A stretch of DNA of 17,965 bases from an uncultured Faecalibacterium sp. (GCA_937915335.1 CALDLZ010000462.1:1-17965); one strand, 5' to 3'. Shown: positions 1 through 6,716, counted from the stretch's first letter. The notes: generated by a model from the letters alone, not told the origin. Numbers and translations: made by a program.

Positions 1-3
1 CGA

Positions 4-846
4 TCACGATTCATCACCCCCGGCAAAGGGGTCGTCTGCCGTGTCGTCGGAGTCCTCCACGGTCAGGGCGTCAGCCTGTTCGGTGGCTTCCTTGATGCGG
101 GTCCAGCGGGGAGCCGGGGCCCGTCCTGCATCGTCCAGCTCCACGGCGGTGGACTCTGCATCCACATGGACTTCGCTTTCATCGTAGAGGGAGCCGAAGG
201 TGGACGGGAACGCTTCACGCAGGGCGTGAACAAGGGCCACTTTGCGGATCATGGTGGCCTTTTTGCCCTTCCAAAGGGACTTGCCGGTGTCGTATTCGGA
301 CAGCTTGACCTCTTCATAGCTGGGGCGGGTGCGGTCCTTGCGGTAGACCTTGGCCCAGCCGCCCAGCAGCTCCTCGCCCTCGTAGACGATGGAGCCTTCC
401 CGCTTGTCCATCACACCGGCATCCTTGTCAAAAACGATGATACCAGCCTCGAAGCCGTCATAGCTGGGGTGGCGTTCGGCCATCTGCAGGTAGCAGTTCT
501 TGCCCAGGACAATGGTGCTGGGGGTGTCCTCGCTGTTGTTGTCGTAGTGGATGAGGTAGGCTTCCTTGGTGAAAGGGTTCAGCCGGTACTGCTTGCAGGT
601 CTCGAGGAAAATCTTGCACTCGGCATCCGTGGCTTTCTGGCAGATAAAGTTGCGGACATCCGAGAAGCTGACGGTCATGTGCTGGCCGTCGGCAGAGGTG
701 ATCTCCACAGGCTTGGCCGGGCTGGCCGCCTGAAGGGCGTTGCTCTGGGCCGCACGCTGCTGCATTGCGGTCATCCGGGCAGCAGTAGTACCGGTGGTGT
801 TTGCGGACATGGTGGGCGCAGGTGCGCCGGGACGAGAAAAAGCCAT
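4..846 (-). CDS. bet: Phage recombination protein Bet (RecT/Red-beta family ssDNA annealing protein)
   Basis: 280 residues, close to lambda Bet in length, complete with a TGA stop at 4-6. The core (about 60-225) follows the Bet pattern: an N-terminal helix with ATDAE (72-76), the block LNPFTKEAYLIHY (89-101), a GKNCYLQMAERHPSYDGF block (115-132), GGWAKVYRKDR (162-172) and a C-terminal stretch with KKATMIRKVALVHALREAF (195-213). The family anneals single-stranded DNA at resected ends during phage recombination and usually works with a 5'-3' exonuclease, which would lie beyond the left edge. The first 50 residues are Ala/Thr/Pro-rich and the tail is acidic, as is common in this family. The start is ATG at 844-846 with GGAGGT 8 nt upstream. 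It follows the DUF1351 gene by 16 nt, a common phage pairing. The family call rests on pattern recognition without an alignment. Confidence 0.88.
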   Translation of the reverse strand: MAFSRPGAPAPTMSANTTGTTAARMTAMQQRAAQSNALQAASPAKPVEITSADGQHMTVSFSDVRNFICQKATDAECKIFLETCKQYRLNPFTKEAYLIHYDNNSEDTPSTIVLGKNCYLQMAERHPSYDGFEAGIIVFDKDAGVMDKREGSIVYEGEELLGGWAKVYRKDRTRPSYEEVKLSEYDTGKSLWKGKKATMIRKVALVHALREAFPSTFGSLYDESEVHVDAESTAVELDDAGRAPAPRWTRIKEATEQADALTVEDSDDTADDPFAGGDES

Positions 847-862
847 AAGTAGTTACCTCCAA

Positions 863-1792
863 TTATTTCACAGAACCATAGGCGAAGCCGCGTTTCTTGG
901 CTTCAGCCTTAAACCATTCGATGTCTTCCGGGGTAAAGTCCACCCAGAACCGGAAGCGCTTGCGGGCAGGCTGGGAAATCACTCCGGGCATGGCGAACTG
1001 CTGCAGAACCTCGCAGTCCAGCCGCCCGGATGCGGTCACGAAGGCGTTGCTCTGGGCCGCCTGAGCGGCTTCGGCCTTGAGCTGACGCTCTTCCTCAGTG
1101 GGCGGGACAATGACCGGTGCGGCGGCTCTGGCCCGCTCTGCGGCGATGCGGGCCGCTTCTGCTTCGGCCTGGGCTGCCCGGGCGTGTTCCCGGCGGCTGT
1201 GCTCGTGCAGAGCGTCGTTGACGCTGAGGGCCCGCAGGTATTCGGTGATGCAGGGCTCGGTATCCTCGCCGCAGGTTTCCCGGATGAGCTTCAGTTCCTC
1301 CCGCCGGGTCTCCACGGCCTTGCGCAGTTCTTTCTCGGCCTGAGCAAGGTCAAAGGTCTTATTAAGCCATTGGGGCACCAGCAGCCGGTCAAAGGAGATC
1401 AGCGGTTCCAGTTCCCCGATACAATCCCGGTATACCAGCCGCAGGGTGGAAGCCTTTTCCTCCCGCTGGGCCTGTTCCACGGCCTTGACCTGCTGATCGA
1501 TGGCACCGGAGATTTTCTTGCACTGGGCCTGCATCTCCCGGATGCTTTTCTGAAATTCCTCCAGCGGGTCGGTGTAAAGCCGTTTGGCGGCGGTCAGGGC
1601 CGCACCCAGCTGACGGTCCCACTTGTTGACGGCGGCACGGTCTGCCTTGGCGTCCTTGATGCTCTCGGGCGTGTACACCCGGCCCGTGTAGGCGGCCAGA
1701 AGTTCGTCGAGATTCTTCTGCACCTCATCTTTGTTCCAGCTCATGGCTGGGATCACCGGGCGTTCCACCCGGACAGTCAGTTCATTCGTCAT
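863..1792 (-). CDS. DUF1351-like phage protein
   Basis: 309 residues, largely helical and highly charged. The N-terminal half (about 10-130) has the layout of DUF1351 proteins (YTGRVYTPESIKDAKADRA and NKWDRQLGAALTAAKR, followed by DPLEEFQKSIREM). An Ala/Glu/Arg-rich coiled coil (about 195-225) and a C-terminal domain ending near GSVK follow. DUF1351 proteins are found beside RecT/Bet genes in temperate phages of Firmicutes and are probably accessory to recombination or single-strand binding; the biochemical role is not known. The ATG at 1790-1792 overlaps the end of the 39-codon gene upstream by 11 nt, and the Shine-Dalgarno (GAAGAGGAGG) lies inside that gene, so translation is probably coupled. 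The C-terminal block resembles the DNA-binding-like ends seen in some relatives, but this is uncertain. Confidence 0.72.
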   Translation of the reverse strand: MTNELTVRVERPVIPAMSWNKDEVQKNLDELLAAYTGRVYTPESIKDAKADRAAVNKWDRQLGAALTAAKRLYTDPLEEFQKSIREMQAQCKKISGAIDQQVKAVEQAQREEKASTLRLVYRDCIGELEPLISFDRLLVPQWLNKTFDLAQAEKELRKAVETRREELKLIRETCGEDTEPCITEYLRALSVNDALHEHSRREHARAAQAEAEAARIAAERARAAAPVIVPPTEEERQLKAEAAQAAQSNAFVTASGRLDCEVLQQFAMPGVISQPARKRFRFWVDFTPEDIEWFKAEAKKRGFAYGSVK

Positions 1793-1901
1793 CGGTCAAA
1801 TCCTCCTCTTCCGGCTCCCGATCGGGAGCAAAATAATAGTCCTCAGGTGGCTCCATGGGCGGGCCGTAACGGTCAAGGTCTACGCTGTACATCTCATTCA
1901 T
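1782..1901 (-). CDS. Small acidic phage protein (39 aa)
   Basis: An ORF of 39 residues between the DUF3102-like gene and the DUF1351 gene. It starts at ATG 1899-1901 with a good ribosome site (GGAGG, 8 nt spacing) located in the last codons of the upstream gene, overlapping that gene by 8 nt. It ends TGA at 1782-1784 inside the start of the next gene. The product is strongly acidic and Pro/Tyr-rich (for example PPMEPPEDYYFAPDREPEEE), with no recognisable domain. The exact nesting between two overlapping neighbours and the good ribosome site support a real translated gene or at least a translation-coupling leader. Function unknown. Confidence 0.6.
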   Translation of the reverse strand: MNEMYSVDLDRYGPPMEPPEDYYFAPDREPEEEDLTDDE

Positions 1902-3480
1902 CCCCGTCACCTCCGTCATAATCCGGCGGCTGGCGGCAGAGCAGCGACGCTTCCTCGCGGATAGCGTTCAGGGTGGCGCAGATGGTCTGGAATGTGCTTT
2001 CCAGATCCTCGCCCACCAGCCGGGAATAGCTGGCCTTGCTGTTGTCCCACGCCGCCTGCATCAGGCTGGCGCAGTAGTTGGCCTGCTCAAAATCGGCCTG
2101 GGCATCGTCGTTGATGCGGGAGCGCAGCGCCGCCAGCTGCTGGCGCAGGTCGGCGGTCATCTCCTGCGCCATATCCTCGGCCAGTTCCTTGGCCTGCCGT
2201 TCCACTTCTTCCTTGTCCACCACGGCGGTGATGGGTTGCTTTTTCAGGGCATCGTTTTCAGCCTTGAGCTTGTCGCCCCGGAGCTTGGCCGCTTCGGCCA
2301 CCTGCCGGGAACCTGCAAGCTGATTCTCGGCTTCTTTGGTGCGGGCCTCCGCCTTGCTCTGCATCTTCCAGGCCTCTTCCTCCCGGGCTTCGGCGGAGTC
2401 CACCCGCTCTTTCAGCCCTGCCACGTCAGCCTGGGCGGCTTCCAGCTGGTGCTCGGCCCGGTCAGCCCGATTGCGTTCCCGGTCGGCCTGATTCATGGCG
2501 TTCACCCGGTCTGTGCGCAGCTGCTGATTTTCTTTGAGCAGGGCCTGGTACTCTTTGTTGCTGGAAATCTCACCGTTTTTGACCTGCTCCACCAACTCCG
2601 GCGGTGCACTGGGCTTTGCCACGGCATACAGCAGGGTGGGCGGCAGGGCTTCCAAAATGGCCCGCTGGCGGGGGCTACTGCCATCCATCAGGGCAGAAAC
2701 CTGCAACAGGTTGTAGGCTGTAGATTTGGTGATACCGATGGAGCAGCACCATGCCCGGAAAGAATCATCTCCGCGGTTGCCGTGCTTCGAGTTGTCCAAT
2801 TGTTGGACGACTCCACACAGCGCATCGTGGGCGGCGGCAATGGCATTGCCCATGTGGACAAGGCCCCGCTCGGCCATCTGCTTGCCGTGCCGGTACTCGC
2901 TCTCGGCAAAATGCAGGTTTTCCACGGTCTGGTCAGTCAGGCCGGAATAATCAAATTCCGGGCACTTGTCCTTCTGAATAAAGGTCAGGGGTTTGTCCTG
3001 TATAGCACTTCCAGTTGTCGATACAGAAGAATCTTTCACCGATGCGGCAGGGCCCGATTCGCAGTTCTGAAGGGATGCTTCTGGGGTCAATGCGCTTGCA
3101 TTCACCCCGCTCTCCGATGTGATCGGCGTTGCCACTGCGGCACTCTGGGCAGCACTCTCTGCCGTAGTCGCAGCAGCATCCACATTCTGGGCAGTTACAC
3201 ATTCAGATTCCTTCTTTCGCTCATTCGAGGCAACCATTAGCAATGCTTGGAGATATTCATTGCCAATGTCACCATCCTTCAAGATAGTGTAATGCTCGAT
3301 ATCCTCAAAAAACTGCTTTGGGGTGAGCTCAGGATTCTCGGTATGGGCTTTGGTGTACGCCTGGGAAGTTAATGGGTTCTCTTTCCAGAAGTGCTGCCAA
3401 GACATGCACCACCAGAAACGTTGTTTATAATAAGCGTAGAAATCACCTGCATCATTATTTGCAATGATATAATCACTCAC
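1894..3480 (-). CDS. Phage coiled-coil protein, DUF3102-like
   Basis: 528 residues in four parts. Residues 1-90 form a Trp/Tyr-rich N-terminal module encoded in DNA of visibly lower GC. Residues 95-165 are an Ala/Ser/Thr-rich linker. Residues 175-300 resemble DUF3102 proteins (SEYRHGKQMAERGLVHMGNA, then FRAWCCSIGITKSTAYNLLQ, a helix-turn-helix-like segment, then a ParB-like LPPTLLYAVAK block). Residues 305-455 are a long coiled coil, followed by a short C-terminal helical domain. DUF3102 genes occur in phage and plasmid early regions; the role is unknown, and the layout suggests a DNA-binding or partition/replication accessory protein. The start is GTG at 3478-3480, forming a GTGA overlap with the upstream stop. 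A Cys-rich reading frame is hidden in the linker DNA (see findings). Confidence 0.68.
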   Translation of the reverse strand: MSDYIIANNDAGDFYAYYKQRFWWCMSWQHFWKENPLTSQAYTKAHTENPELTPKQFFEDIEHYTILKDGDIGNEYLQALLMVASNERKKESECVTAQNVDAAATTAESAAQSAAVATPITSESGVNASALTPEASLQNCESGPAASVKDSSVSTTGSAIQDKPLTFIQKDKCPEFDYSGLTDQTVENLHFAESEYRHGKQMAERGLVHMGNAIAAAHDALCGVVQQLDNSKHGNRGDDSFRAWCCSIGITKSTAYNLLQVSALMDGSSPRQRAILEALPPTLLYAVAKPSAPPELVEQVKNGEISSNKEYQALLKENQQLRTDRVNAMNQADRERNRADRAEHQLEAAQADVAGLKERVDSAEAREEEAWKMQSKAEARTKEAENQLAGSRQVAEAAKLRGDKLKAENDALKKQPITAVVDKEEVERQAKELAEDMAQEMTADLRQQLAALRSRINDDAQADFEQANYCASLMQAAWDNSKASYSRLVGEDLESTFQTICATLNAIREEASLLCRQPPDYDGGDGDE

Positions 3481-3791
3481 ACCCGCACCTCCGTGACCTT
3501 CAGGCGGTCCAGCATCTCGGTCAGCACCATCTTACCCATAGGTTGGATATTATTACCCTTCCAACCGTAGCAGAGGATAGGGCCGTAAAGCTGTCGACCG
3601 CGGTAGGTGCGGTTGAGCAGGCTGGAGGGCTGGATGGGGCCATCATACCGGCCCACGAACAGCACCGCCGGGGTGCGGGGCATCACGATCATCTCGCAGG
3701 GGCAGCCTAGTCGGTTCTCGATGGCCCACAGGGAATCCGGTAGGCTGGCGATCACCGGAGCCTTGCCCGGTTCAGCTAAAATACCTTTCAT
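3477..3791 (-). CDS. DUF3846-like small phage protein
   Basis: 104 residues beginning MKGILAEPGKAPV, which matches the start typical of DUF3846 proteins (a basic/hydrophobic strand, then EPGK.P). The middle (IENRLGCPCEMIV, then PAVLFVGRYDG and LLNRTYRGRQLYGPI) keeps the spacing of that family, whose members usually end after an 'I.G...' strand; this one carries an extra amphipathic C-terminal helix (MGKMVLTEMLDRLKVTEV). DUF3846 proteins are common in phages and conjugative elements and have no assigned role. Start ATG at 3789-3791 with AAGGA about 9 nt upstream. It overlaps its upstream 36-codon neighbour and its downstream neighbour by 4 nt each. Confidence 0.62.
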   Translation of the reverse strand: MKGILAEPGKAPVIASLPDSLWAIENRLGCPCEMIVMPRTPAVLFVGRYDGPIQPSSLLNRTYRGRQLYGPILCYGWKGNNIQPMGKMVLTEMLDRLKVTEVRV

Positions 3792-3898
3792 TTGTAAAAT
3801 CCTTTCTGATGTGATATCATCAAGGGGATGGGAGCTTGTAATCCATCACCCTTTGGGCTCGTCCGTGTTGGTAGCACGGGCGGGCTCTTTTTCTTCAT
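3788..3898 (-). CDS. Very small basic phage ORF (36 aa)
   Basis: 36 codons running from ATG 3896-3898 to TGA 3788-3790. It shares ATGA overlaps with both the preceding 92-residue gene and the following DUF3846-like gene, so it exactly fills what would otherwise be a 100-nt gap in the gene train. The product is Lys/Pro-rich at the N terminus with no recognised motif. Its coding DNA contains a 13-bp hairpin (3855-3887), so the sequence could instead be a structured spacer and the overlaps coincidental. No strong ribosome site is visible before its ATG; expression would rely on translational coupling. Confidence 0.35.
   Translation of the reverse strand: MKKKSPPVLPTRTSPKGDGLQAPIPLMISHQKGFYK
3855..3892 (+). 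terminator. Hairpin followed by T-run, facing right
   Basis: Arms 3855-3867 and 3875-3887 pair over 13 bp (three G-T pairs) with a 7-nt loop, followed on the plus strand by TTTTTCTT. This is a good intrinsic terminator shape for plus-strand transcripts. No plus-strand gene lies upstream in the window; it may block antisense transcription or act as an RNA structure in the minus-strand operon, where it lacks a T-run. Confidence 0.4.
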
Positions 3899-4173
3899 GC
3901 GTCCCTCCGGTTCTGCCGGTAGTCCGGCTCTTCCGTGCGGGCGTGGGTGCGGTCGATCTTGCGGCGGCGGGTGCGCTGCTCCCGTTCCTGGGCAGCAAGT
4001 CCCATCCGCAGGAACAGTACCGCCGCCAGCACCAGGCATAGGGCCGTAACGAACTGGCCGTCAGAGATGGGGGCTCCCAGCTGAGCGCTGCCTTCGATGC
4101 CCATGCCATACAGCAAAGCAACAGCTCCGCTGGCCGCGGCCAGCCAGTACCAGACGCTGGATTTGATTCTCAT
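3895..4173 (-). CDS. Small two-helix membrane protein
   Basis: 92 residues with two hydrophobic segments (about 7-25, WYWLAAASGAVALLYGMGI; and about 40-58, FVTALCLVLAAVLFLRMGL) followed by a strongly basic and polar tail (EREQRTRRRK...). This predicts an inner-membrane hairpin with a cytoplasmic tail. Start ATG at 4171-4173, overlapping the upstream stop as ATGA, with GGGAGG about 12 nt upstream. It is part of the chain of small overlapping phage genes. Holin-like topology can be considered, but its place among early genes and the absence of an endolysin argue against it. Function unknown. Confidence 0.58.
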   Translation of the reverse strand: MRIKSSVWYWLAAASGAVALLYGMGIEGSAQLGAPISDGQFVTALCLVLAAVLFLRMGLAAQEREQRTRRRKIDRTHARTEEPDYRQNRRDA

Positions 4174-4430
4174 GCAGGTTCTACCTCCCGAAAATAATCT
4201 CGTGCGATTGCGCAGTCATCAAGCGACCATCCCACAACCGGATGCCATTCGCCATCTGAAAACACCTGCAGACCAGTGTGCTTCTCGTCTCGAGTGTATC
4301 CACCCAGCTGGTAGCTGCCGGACACCCGGCTCCCGTCCCAACGGAACCAACGGTTCCAGAACAGCGGTGCAATGTACGCGCATCCAGTGGGCGCTGCGGC
4401 CCGCTCGGATGCAAGGGTGTAAGGTTTCAT
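4170..4430 (-). CDS. Hypothetical phage protein (86 aa)
   Basis: 86 residues starting at ATG 4428-4430. A longer in-frame start exists at 4523, but the DNA upstream of 4430 codes for another gene in a different frame, and AGGAG sits 8 nt before the 4430 ATG, so the shorter form is chosen. The product is Trp/Tyr-rich (APLFWNRWFRWDG; later WHPVVGWSLDDC) and ends acidic. It has the look of a small beta-rich globular protein. It overlaps both neighbours by 4 nt (ATGA). No family recognised. Confidence 0.55.
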   Translation of the reverse strand: MKPYTLASERAAAPTGCAYIAPLFWNRWFRWDGSRVSGSYQLGGYTRDEKHTGLQVFSDGEWHPVVGWSLDDCAIARDYFREVEPA

Positions 4431-4603
4431 GCGATTTTCTCCTTTCTCTGGTGCGCAGCCTTCCGCGCTTCCAGCTTGGCACGGCCTTCGGGGGTAGAAA
4501 TCAGGTGCTGGTACATGGCGCACAGCCCCCGCCCGAGGTTGTAGCCGTATTCCGGCGGGATGTCCTCCGGGGTGGGCGGCTTGTTTAATAAGGTGTTTTC
4601 CAT
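4427..4603 (-). CDS. Hypothetical small phage protein (58 aa)
   Basis: 58 residues from ATG 4601-4603 to TGA 4427-4429. AAGGAG lies 8 nt upstream of the start and the stop overlaps the next start as ATGA. The N-terminal half is Pro-rich with the segment IPPEYGYNLGRGLCAMYQHL, and the C terminus is a basic amphipathic helix (GRAKLEARKAAHQRKEK). It is the first gene of the train reading left from 4603 and lies just beyond the divergent cargo gene. No known domain; the start and overlap evidence make it a credible gene. Confidence 0.6.
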   Translation of the reverse strand: MENTLLNKPPTPEDIPPEYGYNLGRGLCAMYQHLISTPEGRAKLEARKAAHQRKEKIA

Positions 4604-4615
4604 GGGGTTATCTCC

Positions 4616-4654
4616 TTGTGGATGGCTCCCTTCTGCGGTATACTGGGCAGAAGG
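4616..4654 (+). promoter_or_regulatory. Promoter with palindromic operator for the DUF2441-like gene
   Basis: A -35-like TTGTGG (4616-4621), 17-nt spacer and -10 TATACT (4639-4644) precede the gene at 4666. The -10 lies in the centre of a perfect 8-bp inverted repeat, CCTTCTGC (4629-4636) and GCAGAAGG (4647-4654), separated by 10 nt. A repressor bound here would cover the -10. The same repeat could form an RNA hairpin only if transcription began further upstream. Confidence 0.5.
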
Positions 4655-4665
4655 AAGGTGAAATT

Positions 4666-5289
4666 ATGAAACTGTATCATATTGACCGATTAGGAACGCT
4701 TAAGGATGGGCAACGGATTGAGCTTATACCGCTGTCTGAACTCAGTGGGCCAGTTGGAAAGTCGAGGTTTGCACGGCAGTTGTTTCCTGAAGGTGTTTCG
4801 CATCATGGTGCTCAATATTTGGACACAGAAAGTGTATATAAGCAATTTTTCGGAAGAACAAACAACAATCTTGAATTATTTAATATCAAAGCGCTAGTTG
4901 ATGATGTGGAACTATCCTGCAGTAAATCAATCGAATTAGTGTTTGAACTGGTTAGACAAAGGTACTTTCCAGAGAAACCTTCAAGAATGACATCACTGTG
5001 CGCTGTGGACAATCCAGAAGCTCGTGGGTGGAGATCTTTAAAAGCAGATGAAAAGCAATTATTTGAAATAATCGCTCCGGATAATACTCCATCATTTGAT
5101 GGGGCTTTTTTGCGCGGAGGACTTGCACTAAATCGAGACTCATTTGAAAATTGGAAAATTGACTTTTCAATTTCAGAACTTTTTGATTTGGCCTATGCTT
5201 ATTGGTCTGGGGAATCTACAGATTCTCCTCAGTGCGAATATCTTGTTCAGCTGCCAATTGCTCAAATTCACCTTGTTCACGCATCTTGA
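4666..5289 (+). CDS. DUF2441-like protein, phage cargo (moron) gene
   Basis: 207 residues. The start is ATG 4666 with AAGGAAGGTG upstream; an in-frame ATG at 4618 lies upstream of the predicted promoter -10 and is rejected. The N terminus MKLYHIDRLGTLKDGQRIEL and a central block, ELVFELVRQRYFPEKPSR, resemble DUF2441 proteins, some of which have been compared with ADP-ribosyltransferase-like folds; that link is from memory and tentative. It is the only plus-strand gene inside the minus-strand early arm, is clearly lower in GC than its neighbours, and has its own promoter with a palindrome. Its 3' end overlaps the convergent gene by 74 nt. These traits fit a recently acquired cargo gene expressed in the lysogen, possibly a toxin or defence factor. 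Confidence 0.6.
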   Translation: MKLYHIDRLGTLKDGQRIELIPLSELSGPVGKSRFARQLFPEGVSHHGAQYLDTESVYKQFFGRTNNNLELFNIKALVDDVELSCSKSIELVFELVRQRYFPEKPSRMTSLCAVDNPEARGWRSLKADEKQLFEIIAPDNTPSFDGAFLRGGLALNRDSFENWKIDFSISELFDLAYAYWSGESTDSPQCEYLVQLPIAQIHLVHAS

Positions 5290-5725
5290 CTGCATGGTCA
5301 TAAGCGAATTTAGCTTCAGCTTCGAGAACCGATGTATAACCGCTCTCATCCATTGCGTGATAATGGGGAGTTTCTTTTTGCTCTGGTGGTACCACCCACT
5401 TGGCTCCAGAATTTGGAATGCTGATACCAATGCTGTTCGTATGTGCTCCAGATGTTCCGAACTCAGAACACCCGAACGTGTGATGTGGTATTTCATCGAT
5501 AGTCAGCGTATGCGTTTTCGGTGCTGATTCTGAGCCGTACGGAAACACACATGCCAATATCCTGCTACACGTTGCCAATGCCTGAGCCAGATCTGCAGCC
5601 GCAGAACCCAGTGCGGCCAGCGTATCCCCATGGGCGTTCTCGGACTCCTTGCTCACCAGTTGCAGCTGGCGGGTGAGGAGTTCTTTGATTTCCAGCAGTT
5701 CGCTGGGCTTTTTATTATCGTTCAC
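5216..5725 (-). CDS. Hypothetical phage early protein (169 aa)
   Basis: No family recognised. The first 70 residues are helical (KKPSELLEIKELLTRQLQLV, then an Ala-rich DTLAALGSAAADLAQALATC). The middle is Ser/His/Gly-rich (HHTFGCSEFGTSGAHTNS) and the C terminus is helical and acidic. GTG 5723-5725 is chosen as start because GGGAGG lies 8 nt upstream; the in-frame GTG at 5734 would sit on top of that site. The start follows the upstream stop by 5 nt, so it is in the same transcript as the antirepressor. The last 74 nt are antisense to the end of the DUF2441-like gene. Confidence 0.55.
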   Translation of the reverse strand: MNDNKKPSELLEIKELLTRQLQLVSKESENAHGDTLAALGSAAADLAQALATCSRILACVFPYGSESAPKTHTLTIDEIPHHTFGCSEFGTSGAHTNSIGISIPNSGAKWVVPPEQKETPHYHAMDESGYTSVLEAEAKFAYDHAVKMREQGEFEQLAAEQDIRTEENL

Positions 5726-5730
5726 CTTGT

Positions 5731-6090
5731 TCACCTCCCATCGCTCTGCGCCGCCGGGGCAGTGCTGCCGTCATCGGCGGCTTTGTCTCCGGCAAAGACA
5801 CCGGCCAGCGCGTCGGTCATAATCTCATCGAAGCCCGGCAGTCCGAAGGCGATGATCTGAAGCTGGTCGATACGGCTGTCCAGATGAGCCTGTGCCCGTG
5901 CAACCAAGTTCTCTGCCTGGCGCAGGTTGTCACACATCTTGCCGTAATCGGCCTTGGCCTGAAGAAACCGGGCCTTGTAGTTGTCCCGGTGCTTGATAAA
6001 GTCGTTGCGCAGATTGATGATATCGGCCAACTCTGCCTTGGCGCTGCTCACGTTCTGGATGGCGGTGTTCAGCCGGGTGTTGGTGGATTC
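5731..6090 (-). pseudogene. C-terminal coiled-coil part of the amber-split antirepressor
   Basis: This stretch continues in the same frame directly after the TAG at 6091-6093. The 13 codons after the stop (ESTNTRLNTAIQN) lead without interruption into a helical segment (SSAKAELADIINLRNDF and onward) and a tail ending AAQSDGR, 119 residues in all. A separate start is possible at GTG 6049-6051 (106 residues), but no Shine-Dalgarno precedes it. The simplest reading is that it is the second half of one ~239-residue gene interrupted by a nonsense change (CAG to TAG needs one transition). Readthrough by amber suppression cannot be excluded. Confidence 0.55.
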
Positions 6091-6450
6091 CTACTGCTCA
6101 ATGTGCTGTTGGGCCTTCACGGTCTCGTACACGCCGTCCCTGCGCAGGGCTGGGAGCACTTCGCCTGTCACCCAGCGCTTGAAAGCCTTTGCCTTGGGCA
6201 TCTTGCTGCTCAGGATCAGGCTGTACAGGCCGGACTCGTTGATGACCGTCATGTCCTGCTCGCCAGAGGGGGTGTCACATTTCGTTACGCCCTTATCCTC
6301 GGGGTCAATGTGGTCAGCCAGTGCTTTGCGGGGATTTTTGTATCCGAGTGCGTTTGCCACATCGGTGCCGACGAGCCACGGCTGGCCGTCGATCTCGACG
6401 GTGCGCACCTGCCCGAACTCCGGGTTGGAAAAGATTTGTAAGTCGTTCAT
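6091..6450 (-). CDS. Bro-N family phage antirepressor, ended early by TAG
   Basis: 119 residues from ATG 6448-6450 (AAGGAGG upstream) to TAG 6091-6093. The Bro-N pattern is clear: NPEFGQVRTVEIDGQPWLVG, DVANALGYKNPRKALADHI, VINESGLYSLILSSKMPKAK and FKRWVTGEVLPALRRDG. Bro-N proteins in temperate phages bind DNA or the repressor and promote lytic growth, and usually carry a different C-terminal domain after residue 110 or so. Here that domain is cut off by an in-frame amber codon, with open frame continuing for another 119 codons. It lies directly downstream of the cro-like gene, the usual place for an antirepressor. Confidence 0.8.
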   Translation of the reverse strand: MNDLQIFSNPEFGQVRTVEIDGQPWLVGTDVANALGYKNPRKALADHIDPEDKGVTKCDTPSGEQDMTVINESGLYSLILSSKMPKAKAFKRWVTGEVLPALRRDGVYETVKAQQHIEQ

Positions 6451-6476
6451 GTAATGTGTGCCTCCTTCGATGCTTT

Positions 6477-6489
6477 CTACTTTAAGTAG
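6477..6489. promoter_or_regulatory. Phage repressor operator, perfect palindromic copy
   Basis: CTACTTTAAGTAG is a perfect inverted repeat (6+1+6). It is the most symmetrical copy of the element found in both switch promoters and overlaps the stop codon of the cro-like gene. It could act as an auxiliary operator or a looping partner for the sites near 6725-6800. Confidence 0.5.
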
Positions 6490-6688
6490 AACAACTGGCG
6501 AAAAAAATTTGGTCGATAGGAATACCAACGACCTCACTGATTCGTTTCGCCGTAGCGATAGTGGCATCTTCGGGCGATAATTCGATTTTTCGATATGTAT
6601 CACGCGAAATGCCGAGCTTTTCCGCCATTTCACGCTGAGTAAAGCCAGCGTATTGACGGGCCTGTTTTACAGTGAATCCCAACTTCAT
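6482..6688 (-). CDS. Cro-like helix-turn-helix regulator (XRE family)
   Basis: 68 residues, essentially a single HTH_3 domain: KQARQYAGFTQREMAEKLGI forms the first helices and the turn, SRDTYRKIE the recognition helix, then TAKRISEVVGIPIDQIFF. Start ATG 6686-6688 is preceded by AAAGGAGG at short spacing; the longer in-frame start at 6769 lies upstream of the promoter and is rejected. It is the first gene of the leftward transcript, divergent from the CI-like repressor, which fits a Cro role. It probably binds the 13-bp repeats in the intergenic region, in competition with the repressor. Confidence 0.8.
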   Translation of the reverse strand: MKLGFTVKQARQYAGFTQREMAEKLGISRDTYRKIELSPEDATIATAKRISEVVGIPIDQIFFASCST

Positions 6689-6716
6689 TAGCCTCCTTTC
6701 GTCTGGGTTCGAGAAT

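Noticed and set aside
740..1921. Open frame of 393 codons on the plus strand
   Set aside because: Antisense to the Bet and DUF1351 genes, with no start signal and low-complexity product.
3895..4173. Holin
   Set aside because: Two membrane helices and a basic tail fit, but no lysis gene is adjacent and the gene lies in the early operon.
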